22,090 nucleotides of DNA from a virus. The DNA is taken from IMG/VR virus record IMGVR_UViG_3300031951_001328, positions 1 to 22,090 of that record. One strand, 5' to 3'. The translations under genes were made by a program, and so were the position numbers. How positions within the stretch are numbered: position 1 is the stretch's first letter; the number at the start of each line of letters is the position of its first letter. The notes beneath the pieces are model-generated. The model did no database searches, was not told the origin of the DNA, and saw nothing but the letters and a program-made list of their open reading frames with translations. Shown here piece after piece: positions 8,027 to 16,093 of this stretch.

Positions 8027-10470
8027 CCTAGCCCCTTCCTAACTTTGGTGTCTTGACCGCGCTTTGCTTTCTTACGGGCCTTATGCGCCCTATCCATCAG
8101 GGCGTATAACTTAGCAGTGCCCCTCTTGTCACTTCCTTTTCCTATACGCCTTACCGCCTCTGGTGAGAACAATACTTCGTCGCGGGCGACACGTGCTTCC
8201 TGCTTGCCACCGATACGTGCGCGTATCGAGTCACTTACTCCGTCACCGGGTCCTTGCAGGGGGCGTCCACCCATGCGAGCCAAAAGCTCCATGCCAGCAT
8301 TACTGCTGCCGTTACCAAGTTCTGATACGGTGCGAGCATCAACAACAAAAGAGCCGTCACGCATGTCTACTTCACCACCACGAGCAAGTTCCTGCATGCT
8401 GTTAGCGCCATAATCCCGAACACCGCCACCGCCACCGCCACCGCCGTACATGGTATTAAGCGACGAGTCGTATGTGCTTGTATTAGTCGTGCCTGTGTTA
8501 GCGCCGGTAGCCGGAACATATACGCCGTTAACTAGCGTATAACCCAACGAAGCCATCATATTGTCGTAATAGTTGTCTCCAGAGGTACCAGTCGAAGCCC
8601 CAGTCGAAGCCCCAGTCGAAGCCCCAGTCCCAGCGTTATACCCGCCATCGCCAGCGCCGGGTCCACGACCTCCGCCAGAACCACCGCCGCCACCGGCTCC
8701 AGCAGAACCCCCGTTCATAATGTTGAGCGCAGGGTTATACGTACCGGTTCCAGTCGTTGTGGTTCCACCAGTTGTATTTGTGTTGGTTCCAGTGCCCGTG
8801 CCAGTTGTGTTGGTTCCAGTGACCGTACCGGTTCCGGTTGCCATGTCTAAAGGATTATATCTTCCTTGAGCTGAGTTCCACACGAAGGTTTCACCGAACA
8901 CGTTGATCCTGTGGCCGTCCTGTATACCGCCAGTCCCAGTCCCAGTCCCAGTCCCAGTCCCAGTCCCAGTCCCAGTCCCAGTGCCATACCCAGTGCCATA
9001 CCCAGTGCCATACCCAGTGCCAGTCCCGCCTTGGGTGAAGGTGTATCGTTCTTCTCCGGTGTCTATACCGCCAGTCCCAGTCCCAGTCCCAGTCCCAGTC
9101 CCAGTCCCAGTAGGATTAAGCACAGGGCGGTTTGATGCTGTTATAGGTCCCGAGCTGTTCGCGCCAAAAAAGTCTACAAGTGCTTGGAAGTTATTAACAT
9201 CCGGAACTGTAGTGCGGGTAGTCGCAGTTGTATTGGCACCAGTACTGCTATTTCCGGTTGACGCAGTACCGCCTTCGGCAAACCCATATTGGGCACGCTC
9301 TTCAGGAGTTAGGTCGTCTACGCGGCGTGGTTGTGGGTTGGACGGAGTAAAAAATGTATGCTCTGCCCCGCCAGATTTGTACATATCTTCATCAGATTGG
9401 TATGACAATTCACGTACGCCGGGTACAAACTGACCTCTGTCTTCGTATTTATATTCGTCCTCATCGTATGTAGGCATGTCAGGTCGCGTTGCATCTGATA
9501 TGGAGCCTAGTACCCCAATGCCTGCTAATATAGGGGCGTTCTTAGCAAGTATCTTCGGTGCGCCAGCCAAACCTTGTTTAGTGGCCTGCCCAAATTTGTT
9601 GAAGAAGTTACCTGTGAAGTTTGCGCCGCCGCCATACGTAGCAGTAGGTGCTGCCGCTGCCGCTGGTGCCGCTACGGTTGGTGCCACTGGTGCCGCTACG
9701 GTTGGTGCCACTGGTGCCACTGGTGCCGCTGCCACTGCCTGCGCTTGTGCTAGCATGTCAGGTGAAGTCATGGCGCTATTTAGAGTCGCACCTAGAGTAC
9801 CGGCCTGCGCACCTGCACCGACAGCCTGCTCTCCAAACTTCTGTGCAAGCTGCTTTCCGAACTCTGGGCTGTTGAGAAACGCCCCGATAGCAGGATCAGC
9901 CACAGCACCAAGACCCATGTTAGAACCGAACAAACCTGCGCTGTCGCTTAGCAACCCACCAGCGTTCCCGCCGAGAATAGAGCCGCCAGCACCTACGGCA
10001 CCGGCTAGACCAGCGCCACCAAAAGCGCTGAGGCCAGCCATAAGACCTTTACTAAGGTCTCCAGTAAGTAGAGTTGAACCAGCGCCTACGATACCAGCGG
10101 CAAGGGGGGCACCAACGCCAGTAGCAGCAAGGCCGAAGCCGATAAGTGTAGGAAGTAGTTTACTTAGGATACCAGCTTCGGGTAGACCTGTCTGCGGGTT
10201 AACGGAAAGCGACCCACCATTCGCCATGGCCAAACCTTGAAGGCTGTTAACCTCGCCCGGTGTCATATGGACGAGCATCGAGTCTTCGCCGCGACCCATG
10301 TTCTGCAGTTGGCTAGCCATTGGGTTAGCGGTCGCACTTAAGCCCGCTACCGCAGGAAGACCACCAGTCGTGCCGGGGATTTGTGACCCAAGCACAGGGG
10401 GCTTACCAACAGGAGGAGCAAAACTACCTGCTGCTGTGTATGGTGGCGGGGCCATCTGTACGTCCATCAT
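8023..10470 (-). CDS. 815-residue Gly/Thr-repeat internal virion protein
   Basis: The N terminus (1-50) is Pro/Gly-rich. Residues 59-76 contain [16 protein letters not shown], similar to 'GE' motifs found in large phage structural proteins. Residues 100-230 are hydrophobic Gly/Ala-rich and could insert in a membrane. Ala/Pro/Val repeats lie near 247-269, and (Gly-Thr)n and Gly-Thr-Gly-Tyr repeats at about 453-513. Poly-Gly and GAST repeats follow to about 680. The C-terminal 130 residues are complex again, with [20 protein letters not shown] and [11 protein letters not shown] motifs and a very basic tail (about 793-815). The pattern fits an internal or ejection protein; no enzyme motif was found. 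The ATG has an AGGA site 6 bases upstream, and a second ATG directly follows and could serve instead. Confidence 0.75.
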   Translation of the reverse strand: MMDVQMAPPPYTAAGSFAPPVGKPPVLGSQIPGTTGGLPAVAGLSATANPMASQLQNMGRGEDSMLVHMTPGEVNSLQGLAMANGGSLSVNPQTGLPEAGILSKLLPTLIGFGLAATGVGAPLAAGIVGAGSTLLTGDLSKGLMAGLSAFGGAGLAGAVGAGGSILGGNAGGLLSDSAGLFGSNMGLGAVADPAIGAFLNSPEFGKQLAQKFGEQAVGAGAQAGTLGATLNSAMTSPDMLAQAQAVAAAPVAPVAPTVAAPVAPTVAAPAAAAAPTATYGGGANFTGNFFNKFGQATKQGLAGAPKILAKNAPILAGIGVLGSISDATRPDMPTYDEDEYKYEDRGQFVPGVRELSYQSDEDMYKSGGAEHTFFTPSNPQPRRVDDLTPEERAQYGFAEGGTASTGNSSTGANTTATTRTTVPDVNNFQALVDFFGANSSGPITASNRPVLNPTGTGTGTGTGTGTGGIDTGEERYTFTQGGTGTGYGTGYGTGYGTGTGTGTGTGTGTGTGTGGIQDGHRINVFGETFVWNSAQGRYNPLDMATGTGTVTGTNTTGTGTGTNTNTTGGTTTTGTGTYNPALNIMNGGSAGAGGGGGSGGGRGPGAGDGGYNAGTGASTGASTGASTGTSGDNYYDNMMASLGYTLVNGVYVPATGANTGTTNTSTYDSSLNTMYGGGGGGGGVRDYGANSMQELARGGEVDMRDGSFVVDARTVSELGNGSSNAGMELLARMGGRPLQGPGDGVSDSIRARIGGKQEARVARDEVLFSPEAVRRIGKGSDKRGTAKLYALMDRAHKARKKAKRGQDTKVRKGLG
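8591..8626 (-). repeat. Three tandem 12-base units encoding Gly-Ala-Ser-Thr
   Basis: The plus strand shows GTCGAAGCCCCA three times without a mismatch, followed by a partial unit. The length is a multiple of three, so copy-number change would keep the reading frame of the 815-residue protein. Confidence 0.9.
8931..9023 (-). repeat. Hexanucleotide array (CAGTCC)8 followed by 12-base Gly-Thr-Gly-Tyr units
   Basis: Positions 8931-8978 are eight perfect CAGTCC units. Variant 12-base units (CAGTGCCATACC) follow, to about 9023. On the coding strand they give alternating Thr-Gly, then Gly-Thr-Gly-Tyr. Unit lengths of 6 and 12 preserve the frame. Perfect identity implies recent slippage expansion. 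Confidence 0.92.
9072..9110 (-). repeat. Second hexanucleotide array, (CAGTCC)6
   Basis: Six perfect CAGTCC units, separated from the larger array by about 50 bases of normal-looking coding sequence ([15 protein letters not shown]). Same unit, strand and frame as the 8931 array, so the two could recombine and delete the segment between them. Confidence 0.9.
9665..9730 (-). repeat. 24-base direct repeat plus 9-base units encoding Val-Ala-Pro-Thr repeats
   Basis: GGTGCCGCTACGGTTGGTGC plus CACT (24 bases) occurs at 9665-9688 and 9689-9712, followed by shorter GGTGCCACT units. It encodes an Ala/Pro/Val linker between the hydrophobic N-terminal part and the next region of the 815-residue protein. 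Confidence 0.85.
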
Positions 10471-10534
10471 ATCGTATCCTACCTTGTACCTACGCTTATA
10501 GCGACAATCTGATTAAAACTAAAGCCCTTACACA
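10471..10534. other. Largest intergenic gap in the window (64 bases)
   Basis: This gap separates the tail genes from the ejection-protein genes. On the minus strand it holds a TATAAG hexamer with only a poor match at the -35 spacing, and an AGGTAGGA ribosome site for the next gene. No hairpin terminator is evident. A weak promoter is possible but not supported. Confidence 0.5.
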
Positions 10535-11206
10535 TCATGCAATCTCCGACATAAATTCAACCTGCACGATTGCAGACGGAGTAGCTGGGATAGCAGGTGT
10601 CACTCCTGCTGAATACGTAACTGCTGGGAAATGTTCTAGAGATACGCCTGTGCTCGTGACATGCCACATAACTTGGATATAATCGTTTGCAGCTAGCTCA
10701 ACCATGAGGGGCGTCGTAACAATTAAGTGCGATGGGTTACCGGTACTTTTGCGCGCTGAAATAGAAAACCGGCTATTAGTGTCGGGGATATCGTTTCCAT
10801 TTTTGCGCAGCCAGATATCAATGTCTTGCACGTCATTGGTCGTATTCTTGAATTGCAGGCTGTAGTTAACGGTGTACACACCCGCGTCTGGCACTGTGAG
10901 GCGAGAACCGCTGCTGAGTGTGACCCCATCTAAGAAGTCCGACACATCGTAAGTAACAGCGTAAGCAGCGTCGATTGCAGCGGCAGTCTGGTCGGTCTGG
11001 CTTTGGAACTGCCCATAAGGAAGTGTTATATGGATACCACTCCCATAGAAATAATCAGCCGTGTAGCTCTGGGCATAGTTGGGTGTGTTGGAGTCAAGCT
11101 GCGAGAAGTACGTTTCCAGTACGCGGATAACCTGCCGTATATACTGTGCATCATACTCTGAAGGAGCATTTGGTAGCGGCGCTGCTTTGAACCTAGTAAG
11201 TGCCAT
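10535..11206 (-). CDS. Virion protein with C1q/TNF-like jelly-roll domain
   Basis: A 223-residue protein when started at the ATG at 11204-11206, which overlaps the upstream stop as TAATG. A longer reading frame starting inside the upstream gene is rejected. Residues 1-65 are a probably helical attachment region (SEYDAQYIRQVIRVLETYFSQL). From about 70 to 223 the protein is beta-rich: DFLDGVTLSSGSRLTV, then VYTVNYSLQFKNT, a charged IDIWLRKNG strand, then IQVMWH. This strand order, with a 'Y-x-v-x-y-s-l-q-f' strand and a 'v-w-l-r-k-N-g' strand, is typical of C1q/TNF-like domains in phage tail and spike proteins. Likely a trimeric surface protein used in receptor contact. Assignment rests on pattern only. 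Confidence 0.75.
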   Translation of the reverse strand: MALTRFKAAPLPNAPSEYDAQYIRQVIRVLETYFSQLDSNTPNYAQSYTADYFYGSGIHITLPYGQFQSQTDQTAAAIDAAYAVTYDVSDFLDGVTLSSGSRLTVPDAGVYTVNYSLQFKNTTNDVQDIDIWLRKNGNDIPDTNSRFSISARKSTGNPSHLIVTTPLMVELAANDYIQVMWHVTSTGVSLEHFPAVTYSAGVTPAIPATPSAIVQVEFMSEIA

Positions 11207-13137
11207 TAGCGACGTCCATCCGGACGAGCGTCCAAGCGCGGTGCACCAAGCTGCCAATTAACACCAAGAGTATCTGACTGGATTTTAAGCGCCATCTGAC
11301 GTGCACGGGCACGGACAAATATCTGGTCCGTATACTGGTTTACCGACGTTTCGATTACGCGCTGGGCATCCGCAGGGTCGATAGAGACCGGAGCACCGGG
11401 GAAGTTCCGTGGGCGGATGCTGAGAGTGACTTCTGGATCAGCAGCTACAGAACCACTGAAGTTAATGTCGGGCAGTATACGCCGAGTCAGCATGAAGTTG
11501 TCACCGTCATCAAGGTCAAAGTCCGATGACTGGATGTAGCTCTCCATAGGCAGGGCGTCGTCGTTAACACCAAACTCATGGATATATAGGGTACCAGCGT
11601 TTGTGCCACCCGGAGTGTTTGTAGCCTGCGGATATTCCCGCAACGCTGTGTCTAGCCATGCAGTGCGGTCAATCGTGCCGTAGTACCAGATACGCTCAAG
11701 GTGATTATAGACAACATAGGCGTCGTTATAGTCGCTCTGCTCGGTCGGGTAGAACCACCATACCTCGTTCCAACGCTCGTTAGTACCACATACCACTTGA
11801 TCTGCTTGGTTGATGTTGAAGTTGTTGAATACGTGGTTACGCAGCGAGCATGGTAGCGTTTCGACACGACCGGTGTAGGCATAGAACTTATCCTGCCCCA
11901 TCCAGTAGGTAATGTTAGACGCGGACGCTACGGCACGGGGCGACATAATGGATATGCTGTCCGCATACTCCTGAAGCCCGAATACATCTGTAGTGCCAAG
12001 GAACTGCAGTGTGAAAAGGTGCGTGTCAGTCCATACAAGGATTTCCTGCCGAGTAGGCAGTGCCCGTACGATACGCGAGCCACGTGAAACCCGAAGGTCA
12101 CCAGCGGTGTTAGTTTGTGTTGGCGTCCAGTCACCCGGAGTATCTTGGTCAGCCCAACGGATAAGCAGGGGGTCGAAGTCTGCTATGCTCGTAGAACCAA
12201 ACGGCACTGCGCCAAAGGCAATCAAGTGGCGGTCTTGTTGTGATACCAGCAACTGCATAATCTGCGCAGGTACTGCATCTGGGTCAAACCCTTCGTTATC
12301 AGCGTAATCCGCAAGGCGGATAGCTGGTGTACCCAGTGCTGAGCCGGGGTCTTCAAGCGTGCCGCGCACCCACCAGTAGCCTTCGCCGTTACGGATATTC
12401 ATAACGAGGTCGTTGTCAAAGTTATCAAACCACCAGTCGCGCTGCGGCAAGAACACAGGAGTAATGGTACCTGTACCCCAATCACCGCGACCCCATGTGC
12501 CGACGTTCCACCCGTAGCCGCCAACTGTTATAGGGTTTCCGGGGCTAATCTGAAAAGACAGGGTTATAGCCGTGCCGCCTGCGGCGGAAACAGTTGATGT
12601 AGCAGTCGTGCTAACTGTGTAGGTGAAGATAAAGTTATCTACGCGGGTTATCTCGTAGGTGCCGTTAATTTCGGTTATAGGGATACCGCCAATGGCGGAA
12701 GGACTGCCCGAACCGGTAACACCTGCAATAATTACGTAGTCGCCGGTCTGCGCACCATGCGCAGTGGCCCCAAGGTTAACGGTAATCGTTCTAGTGGCGT
12801 TCGTCGTGTTTATGCAGTTGTCAGTGGCCGTGGTAGAAAGAACCGGCACATCATCACGTAGCGGTGTGATGTCGTAGAAGTTACCAGCAATCTCGATGTA
12901 GACTTTGACGTTAGTGCCCATAGCAAGCATGTCGTCGGAGTAAGTCGTGATCCAGTTTAGCATCTGTCGGCAGTAGCCGATGAAGTCGTTAGGAGCCGAA
13001 CGCAGCCAGCCGCCCATCTTCTCAGGATAGCCCGAGCGGAACCGTATCTTGTCGCACTCGTACCAACCGCCCTCGTTGGAGTAGTCGGTCTGGTCGCGGT
13101 TCACACCGGGCTTAAACTGGAGCTTGATGAAGGCCAT
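11206..13137 (-). CDS. Putative tail nozzle / hub protein (P22 gp10- or SU10 nozzle-like)
   Basis: A 643-residue beta-rich protein with a highly conserved-looking start (FKPGVNRDQTDYSNEGGWYE, then KIRFRSGYPEKMGGW). Several strand blocks of propeller type follow, such as DRHLIAFGAVPFGS, RIVRALPTRQEILVWTDTHL and WWFYPTEQSDYNDAYVVYNH. An inserted Thr/Gly-rich beta module lies at about 100-200 (ATAHGAQTGDYVIIAGVTG). I recognise this type from aquatic podovirus genomes, where it is normally the largest conserved tail protein. The functional name, by analogy with the P22 gp10 or SU10 nozzle, is inference. TAATG overlaps at both ends couple it to its neighbours. No catalytic motif seen. Confidence 0.7.
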   Translation of the reverse strand: MAFIKLQFKPGVNRDQTDYSNEGGWYECDKIRFRSGYPEKMGGWLRSAPNDFIGYCRQMLNWITTYSDDMLAMGTNVKVYIEIAGNFYDITPLRDDVPVLSTTATDNCINTTNATRTITVNLGATAHGAQTGDYVIIAGVTGSGSPSAIGGIPITEINGTYEITRVDNFIFTYTVSTTATSTVSAAGGTAITLSFQISPGNPITVGGYGWNVGTWGRGDWGTGTITPVFLPQRDWWFDNFDNDLVMNIRNGEGYWWVRGTLEDPGSALGTPAIRLADYADNEGFDPDAVPAQIMQLLVSQQDRHLIAFGAVPFGSTSIADFDPLLIRWADQDTPGDWTPTQTNTAGDLRVSRGSRIVRALPTRQEILVWTDTHLFTLQFLGTTDVFGLQEYADSISIMSPRAVASASNITYWMGQDKFYAYTGRVETLPCSLRNHVFNNFNINQADQVVCGTNERWNEVWWFYPTEQSDYNDAYVVYNHLERIWYYGTIDRTAWLDTALREYPQATNTPGGTNAGTLYIHEFGVNDDALPMESYIQSSDFDLDDGDNFMLTRRILPDINFSGSVAADPEVTLSIRPRNFPGAPVSIDPADAQRVIETSVNQYTDQIFVRARARQMALKIQSDTLGVNWQLGAPRLDARPDGRR

Positions 13138-13313
13138 TAGCTTTTTTCACTCAAGGCAAAGATTAGAAACTGCACTTTGGCATCTGTAGCTACGGTATCA
13201 CAAGTCCCGTCTACGTTAAACACAGCGGGCACCTCAAAATAGGTTCCGCCCTCAAGCGTACCCTTGGCGTACCATTCAGCTTTATTTGCTGGGTAGGTGA
13301 TTTCTATGCCCAT
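13137..13313 (-). CDS. Small 58-residue conserved virion-region protein
   Basis: ATG at 13311-13313, stop at 13137-13139. The protein begins MGIEITYPANKAEWYAKGTL and ends in QFLIFALSEKS. It overlaps the preceding gene's end by 10 bases and the next gene's start by one base, leaving no gap. Its length, and start and stop both embedded in neighbours, support it as a real gene although it is short. A mix of beta strands and one Cys (C38); no recognised domain. Perhaps a minor tail component. Confidence 0.75.
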   Translation of the reverse strand: MGIEITYPANKAEWYAKGTLEGGTYFEVPAVFNVDGTCDTVATDAKVQFLIFALSEKS

Positions 13314-13708
13314 ACGATTGACCTCGTAGCGCCAACAGTTGTGCCAAACACAGCGGGCGCGCCGTTAAATATCCATGTCGTCGTTGACCCATTGTTAGTG
13401 TACGAACCGTCAACGCGGTTTATTGTGGTACCCCCGACAGTCAGTGTTTCCCAACCAGAATTAGGCGCGCTTCCAATAACCGTGAAATCCAACCACGCTG
13501 GCACACCACTAACATAAACGTCTTTAAGTGTATCAATAGTCAAGCCGCTGTTTGCCCATGTCGTTGGCGTGACGCTGCCTTGGCCGCCGCTGCCCTTACC
13601 GTAGCTGGAGAAACTGCCTTGTGATAGGAACCCGACGGTTACCGTTGCTCCGCCAATGTATTCGGAGCCGCCGCCACTTCCAGCCAGTGCGCACATAATC
13701 CCGGTCAT
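13304..13708 (-). CDS. Small Gly/Ser/Thr-rich structural protein, unknown
   Basis: A 134-residue protein starting at ATG 13706-13708 (MTGIMCALAGSGGG), coupled by TAATG to the fibre gene upstream. An in-frame ATG ten codons earlier lies inside that gene and is less likely. Beta-rich with Gly/Thr-rich loops (VTVGFLSQGSFSSYGKGSGG; GTTINRVDGSYTNNGSTTTW). The composition matches the neighbouring fibre-like proteins, suggesting a tail or fibre component. No domain recognised. Confidence 0.7.
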   Translation of the reverse strand: MTGIMCALAGSGGGSEYIGGATVTVGFLSQGSFSSYGKGSGGQGSVTPTTWANSGLTIDTLKDVYVSGVPAWLDFTVIGSAPNSGWETLTVGGTTINRVDGSYTNNGSTTTWIFNGAPAVFGTTVGATRSIVWA

Positions 13709-14664
13709 TAGCTTACACCTGCACCACTGATTACCCACGTAGTAGAACCAACTTTAACGCACGTTGCTAGGCCATATTCCGCAAGCGCCGCAGTTCCCGT
13801 CAGCGTTGTACCTGCAAGGCGGAGTGTGTCTGACGTGATGGATATATTTTGGCTGGTGCCACTGTTGTTGAATATGACAACGGCTGTGCCGATAGGGAAC
13901 GCAACCGAGCTATTAGCGGGAATGACTACCCCGCCAGTCGTGATTGAGATGTGCTTACCCGCATCGGAGAGCGCCAAGGTGTAAGCCGACGTTTGGCTAT
14001 TCTGCGGTAGACCACGGAAGCCGGGAGCCGCTGCACCTATGGTGCCTGCGTCTAGCACTGTCGTAGCAGTTAGGTTTGTAAATATAGCAGCTGTGGCGTT
14101 GACGTTCGTAGCAGTAGCATTTGTAGCTAGCAGGTTTGTAACTGCTAGGTTTGTGGTAGCTAAGTTTGTGGACGTCAGGTTTGAAGTCGTTATATTTACC
14201 GAGGTTAAAGTGCCAATTATGCCGTTAATCGCAGCAATATCTACAGTACTTAACTCCGACGCATAGGAAATAGCACTAACAACATTTACGCCGTCACTGT
14301 AAACCCAAGTCGTAGTATCTGCAGGTACAGTGACGCCAGTGCCAGCCGCAGTCTTAACAAGTATGCTGTCGGCGCAGTCATTCTGGACGATGTAGGGTTT
14401 CTCAATCGAAGGGACCACAAGGTTGCGAGTTGAGCCGCCAGTAGTACCTGTGCAGCGTAGACGTAAGTTACGCGCCGTCTGAGATGCGTTGGTGTTGGTG
14501 AGCGTGAGCGTGACGTTGGCACTGGCAAAAGTAACATCAGCAGAGCCAACAATGGCTTCCTCTAGTGCGGTGCCGAGGTTGACGTTAGTGACGTCACCCC
14601 ATGAGGTGTTGTTCTCACCCGTTGCCATTAGCTGAATTTTAAGGTTGCTGTATGTACTTGGCAT
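13708..14664 (-). CDS. Tail-fibre-like protein with pentapeptide-type repeats
   Basis: A 318-residue protein. Residues 1-140 form an attachment-type domain (MPSTYSNLKIQLMATGENNT, then SWGDVTNVNLGTALEEAIVG) of the sort seen at the start of phage fibre proteins. Residues about 154-200 are five-residue repeats of the xTNLx type, which may form a short right-handed beta helix. From about 226 a C-terminal domain (YTLALSDAGK, ASVAFPIGT) is clearly homologous to a module in the two glycine-rich fibre genes. Likely a trimeric fibre or neck protein. Start ATG with AAGGA six bases upstream; stop coupled to the next gene. Confidence 0.8.
   Translation of the reverse strand: MPSTYSNLKIQLMATGENNTSWGDVTNVNLGTALEEAIVGSADVTFASANVTLTLTNTNASQTARNLRLRCTGTTGGSTRNLVVPSIEKPYIVQNDCADSILVKTAAGTGVTVPADTTTWVYSDGVNVVSAISYASELSTVDIAAINGIIGTLTSVNITTSNLTSTNLATTNLAVTNLLATNATATNVNATAAIFTNLTATTVLDAGTIGAAAPGFRGLPQNSQTSAYTLALSDAGKHISITTGGVVIPANSSVAFPIGTAVVIFNNSGTSQNISITSDTLRLAGTTLTGTAALAEYGLATCVKVGSTTWVISGAGVS
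14065..14205 (-). repeat. 15-base repeats encoding xTNLx pentapeptides
   Basis: About nine imperfect 15-base units centred on a TTTGT core on the plus strand (GTNAGGTTTGTNNNN pattern) encode TSNLT, STNLA, TTNLA, VTNLL and similar. In-frame unit loss or gain would change fibre length. Confidence 0.8.
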
Positions 14665-14673
14665 CTTCGTTCC

Positions 14674-15378
14674 TTACGTCGGTATCTGTACCCACACTAC
14701 GGCATTGCCGTCGTTCACTTGCGTCCAGTTGCTACTTTGAGCGTCATTGACCGGTGTCCAGTTAGGGGTCTGATTGTCATTGATAACGCTCCATACCAAT
14801 GGGGTTGTGACTAATCCTGCGGCTTGTACACCAGTGGGGAATACTTTACAACTGGCTACTGTAGTAGCCGTTCCTATCTGACCGGTAGCTGTTAAGCCCG
14901 TTACGCGTACGCGTTGCGAGAGAAGTATGGATACAGAGGCAACAGAAGCAGTGGCTTGCAGCCCTGTCACGGTTACTTTTGCAACACCCGAAGTAGTAAC
15001 CGAACTCAGCACACCTGTCGCAGTTAAGCCGGATACCGCTGCGGCTGTATTAACGACGGCGTTAGCCGTGCCCAAAAGTGCTTGGGCAGATACGGAAGTA
15101 AGAGCGGTGGTAGCTTTTGCTTGTACGAGCACGGAGCCGAGTGCGGCTTGCGCAGTTACCGCTACTGCAGAGACGTTGGCGTCACCACTTATAAACGGTG
15201 TGCCGACCTCACCGACGCCGTCTACGTCATTAGGGTCTACGGATATGTTGCCGTCCGCAGCTACGCCCACACCATCATCAATGACGTCAAGCGTAAATCC
15301 GGTTAGCTCTACGGCTACCCGGTTAGTTTCTTTGATATCGGAAAATGCTGACCCTGAGAAAGGAGAGAAACCGAACAT
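14674..15378 (-). CDS. Repeat-rich virion protein with Ala/Val/Thr repeats and C-terminal W-x-x-V-N-D motifs
   Basis: A 234-residue protein. After an N-terminal FGFSPFSGSAFSDI segment and an acidic, Asp/Gly-rich stretch (about 33-60), residues 65-195 form about five or six degenerate beta repeats of 20-25 residues. The pattern is V-x-G-L-x-A-T-x-x-x-x-x (for example VTGLQATASVASVS and VTGLTATGQIGTAT). The C terminus has three W-x-x-V-N-D-type motifs (WSVINDNQTPNW, TPVNDAQSSNW, TQVNDGNAVVW). Likely an elongated structural or fibre accessory protein; no enzyme motif. It has a strong AGGAGG site 9 bases before the ATG. A 43-base gap precedes it after the holin gene. Confidence 0.75.
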   Translation of the reverse strand: MFGFSPFSGSAFSDIKETNRVAVELTGFTLDVIDDGVGVAADGNISVDPNDVDGVGEVGTPFISGDANVSAVAVTAQAALGSVLVQAKATTALTSVSAQALLGTANAVVNTAAAVSGLTATGVLSSVTTSGVAKVTVTGLQATASVASVSILLSQRVRVTGLTATGQIGTATTVASCKVFPTGVQAAGLVTTPLVWSVINDNQTPNWTPVNDAQSSNWTQVNDGNAVVWVQIPT

Positions 15379-15421
15379 GCCTTATCCCCTCCTTTCTTCA
15401 GTGGGTCAGTACGTAACTTTC

Positions 15422-15598
15422 TTAGTCTTGGGCAGCGACACGCTTGGACTTAACCGACCAAACAGCAGCGACGATAGTGGCAACAGCACCGGCAATAGCC
15501 ACGGCAGTTTCAGAGTCGATATACCCCTTACCCACGAGGACACCGCCAGCTGCAGCGAGAATGGTGCGTACTACACCGTAGACTTCGTTCTTATCCAT
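15422..15598 (-). CDS. Small holin-like membrane protein
   Basis: A 58-residue gene starting MDKNEVYGVVRTILAAAGG. It has two hydrophobic segments (about 9-24 and 33-47) joined by a short GKGYIDSE turn, and a basic tail (SVKSKR). Size, topology and position directly after a cell-wall hydrolase fit a class II-type holin, close to my memory of the Pam3-gp28-type small holins. Expected role: inner-membrane lesions that release the hydrolase to the wall. AAGGAG lies 7 bases before the ATG and overlaps the hydrolase stop codon, so the two genes form a pair. Family assignment by memory. Confidence 0.82.
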   Translation of the reverse strand: MDKNEVYGVVRTILAAAGGVLVGKGYIDSETAVAIAGAVATIVAAVWSVKSKRVAAQD

Positions 15599-15608
15599 AA
15601 TAAACTCC

Positions 15609-16091
15609 TTATGCTTCGTTTGCGGAGACTTTTCCGCCCTTCATAAAAACATACTTGCCAAGCACCGGTTCATCTTTAGGCCAGCGACATGCGACAAGAC
15701 GGCTTTTACCAAGCTTCATTATGTTTACAGCATTACCTTGGTTACCGCCAAGCACATAATAATGCCCCGTGTCTTCACCTACATAGAAGCCAACATGCCC
15801 GCCACCTGCACGGTCAAAGACAAGAATAGCTCCGGGAGCTACGCGGTCACGACGTAGTAGCGAGCCGTAGTCCGACCAAGCCTTAGCGCGCATGTAATAC
15901 TTAGGGTAAGGCAGACCGGCTTCAGCCATGCAGTGTGCCACAAACACGCCACACCAAGGGGTCTCATCGTCCCGCCACCAAGCACGTAGTTTAGAAAGCC
16001 AGCCTTGAATAACTTTGCTGTGCGCAGGACCGGGGATTTCCTTGGTACCTACGAGTTTCTCAGCAATGACGAGCCACCGAGGGTCAGACAT
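15609..16091 (-). CDS. TIGR02594-family NlpC/P60- or CHAP-like cell-wall hydrolase (endolysin)
   Basis: A 160-residue protein that is essentially one catalytic domain. C47 sits in TPWCGVFVAHCM and H99 in GGGHVGFYVGED. GGNQGNAVN (115-123) probably carries the third polar residue. This is the Cys/His arrangement of the TIGR02594 family within the papain-like NlpC/P60/CHAP group, which cut peptide or amide bonds in peptidoglycan. There is no signal peptide, so it needs the adjacent holin. The start is the ATG at 16089-16091, with GGAGAA 8 bases upstream overlapping the end of the previous gene. A longer reading frame starting 39 bases earlier lacks such a site. Confidence 0.88.
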   Translation of the reverse strand: MSDPRWLVIAEKLVGTKEIPGPAHSKVIQGWLSKLRAWWRDDETPWCGVFVAHCMAEAGLPYPKYYMRAKAWSDYGSLLRRDRVAPGAILVFDRAGGGHVGFYVGEDTGHYYVLGGNQGNAVNIMKLGKSRLVACRWPKDEPVLGKYVFMKGGKVSANEA

Positions 16092-16093
16092 AA

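Noticed and set aside
8931-9110. CRISPR array
   Set aside because: The units are 6 and 12 bases, have no spacers and are translated in frame as Gly-Thr.
10471-10534. Minus-strand promoter with TATAAG
   Set aside because: Only about three of six bases match at the expected -35 spacing, and the operon appears continuous across the gap.
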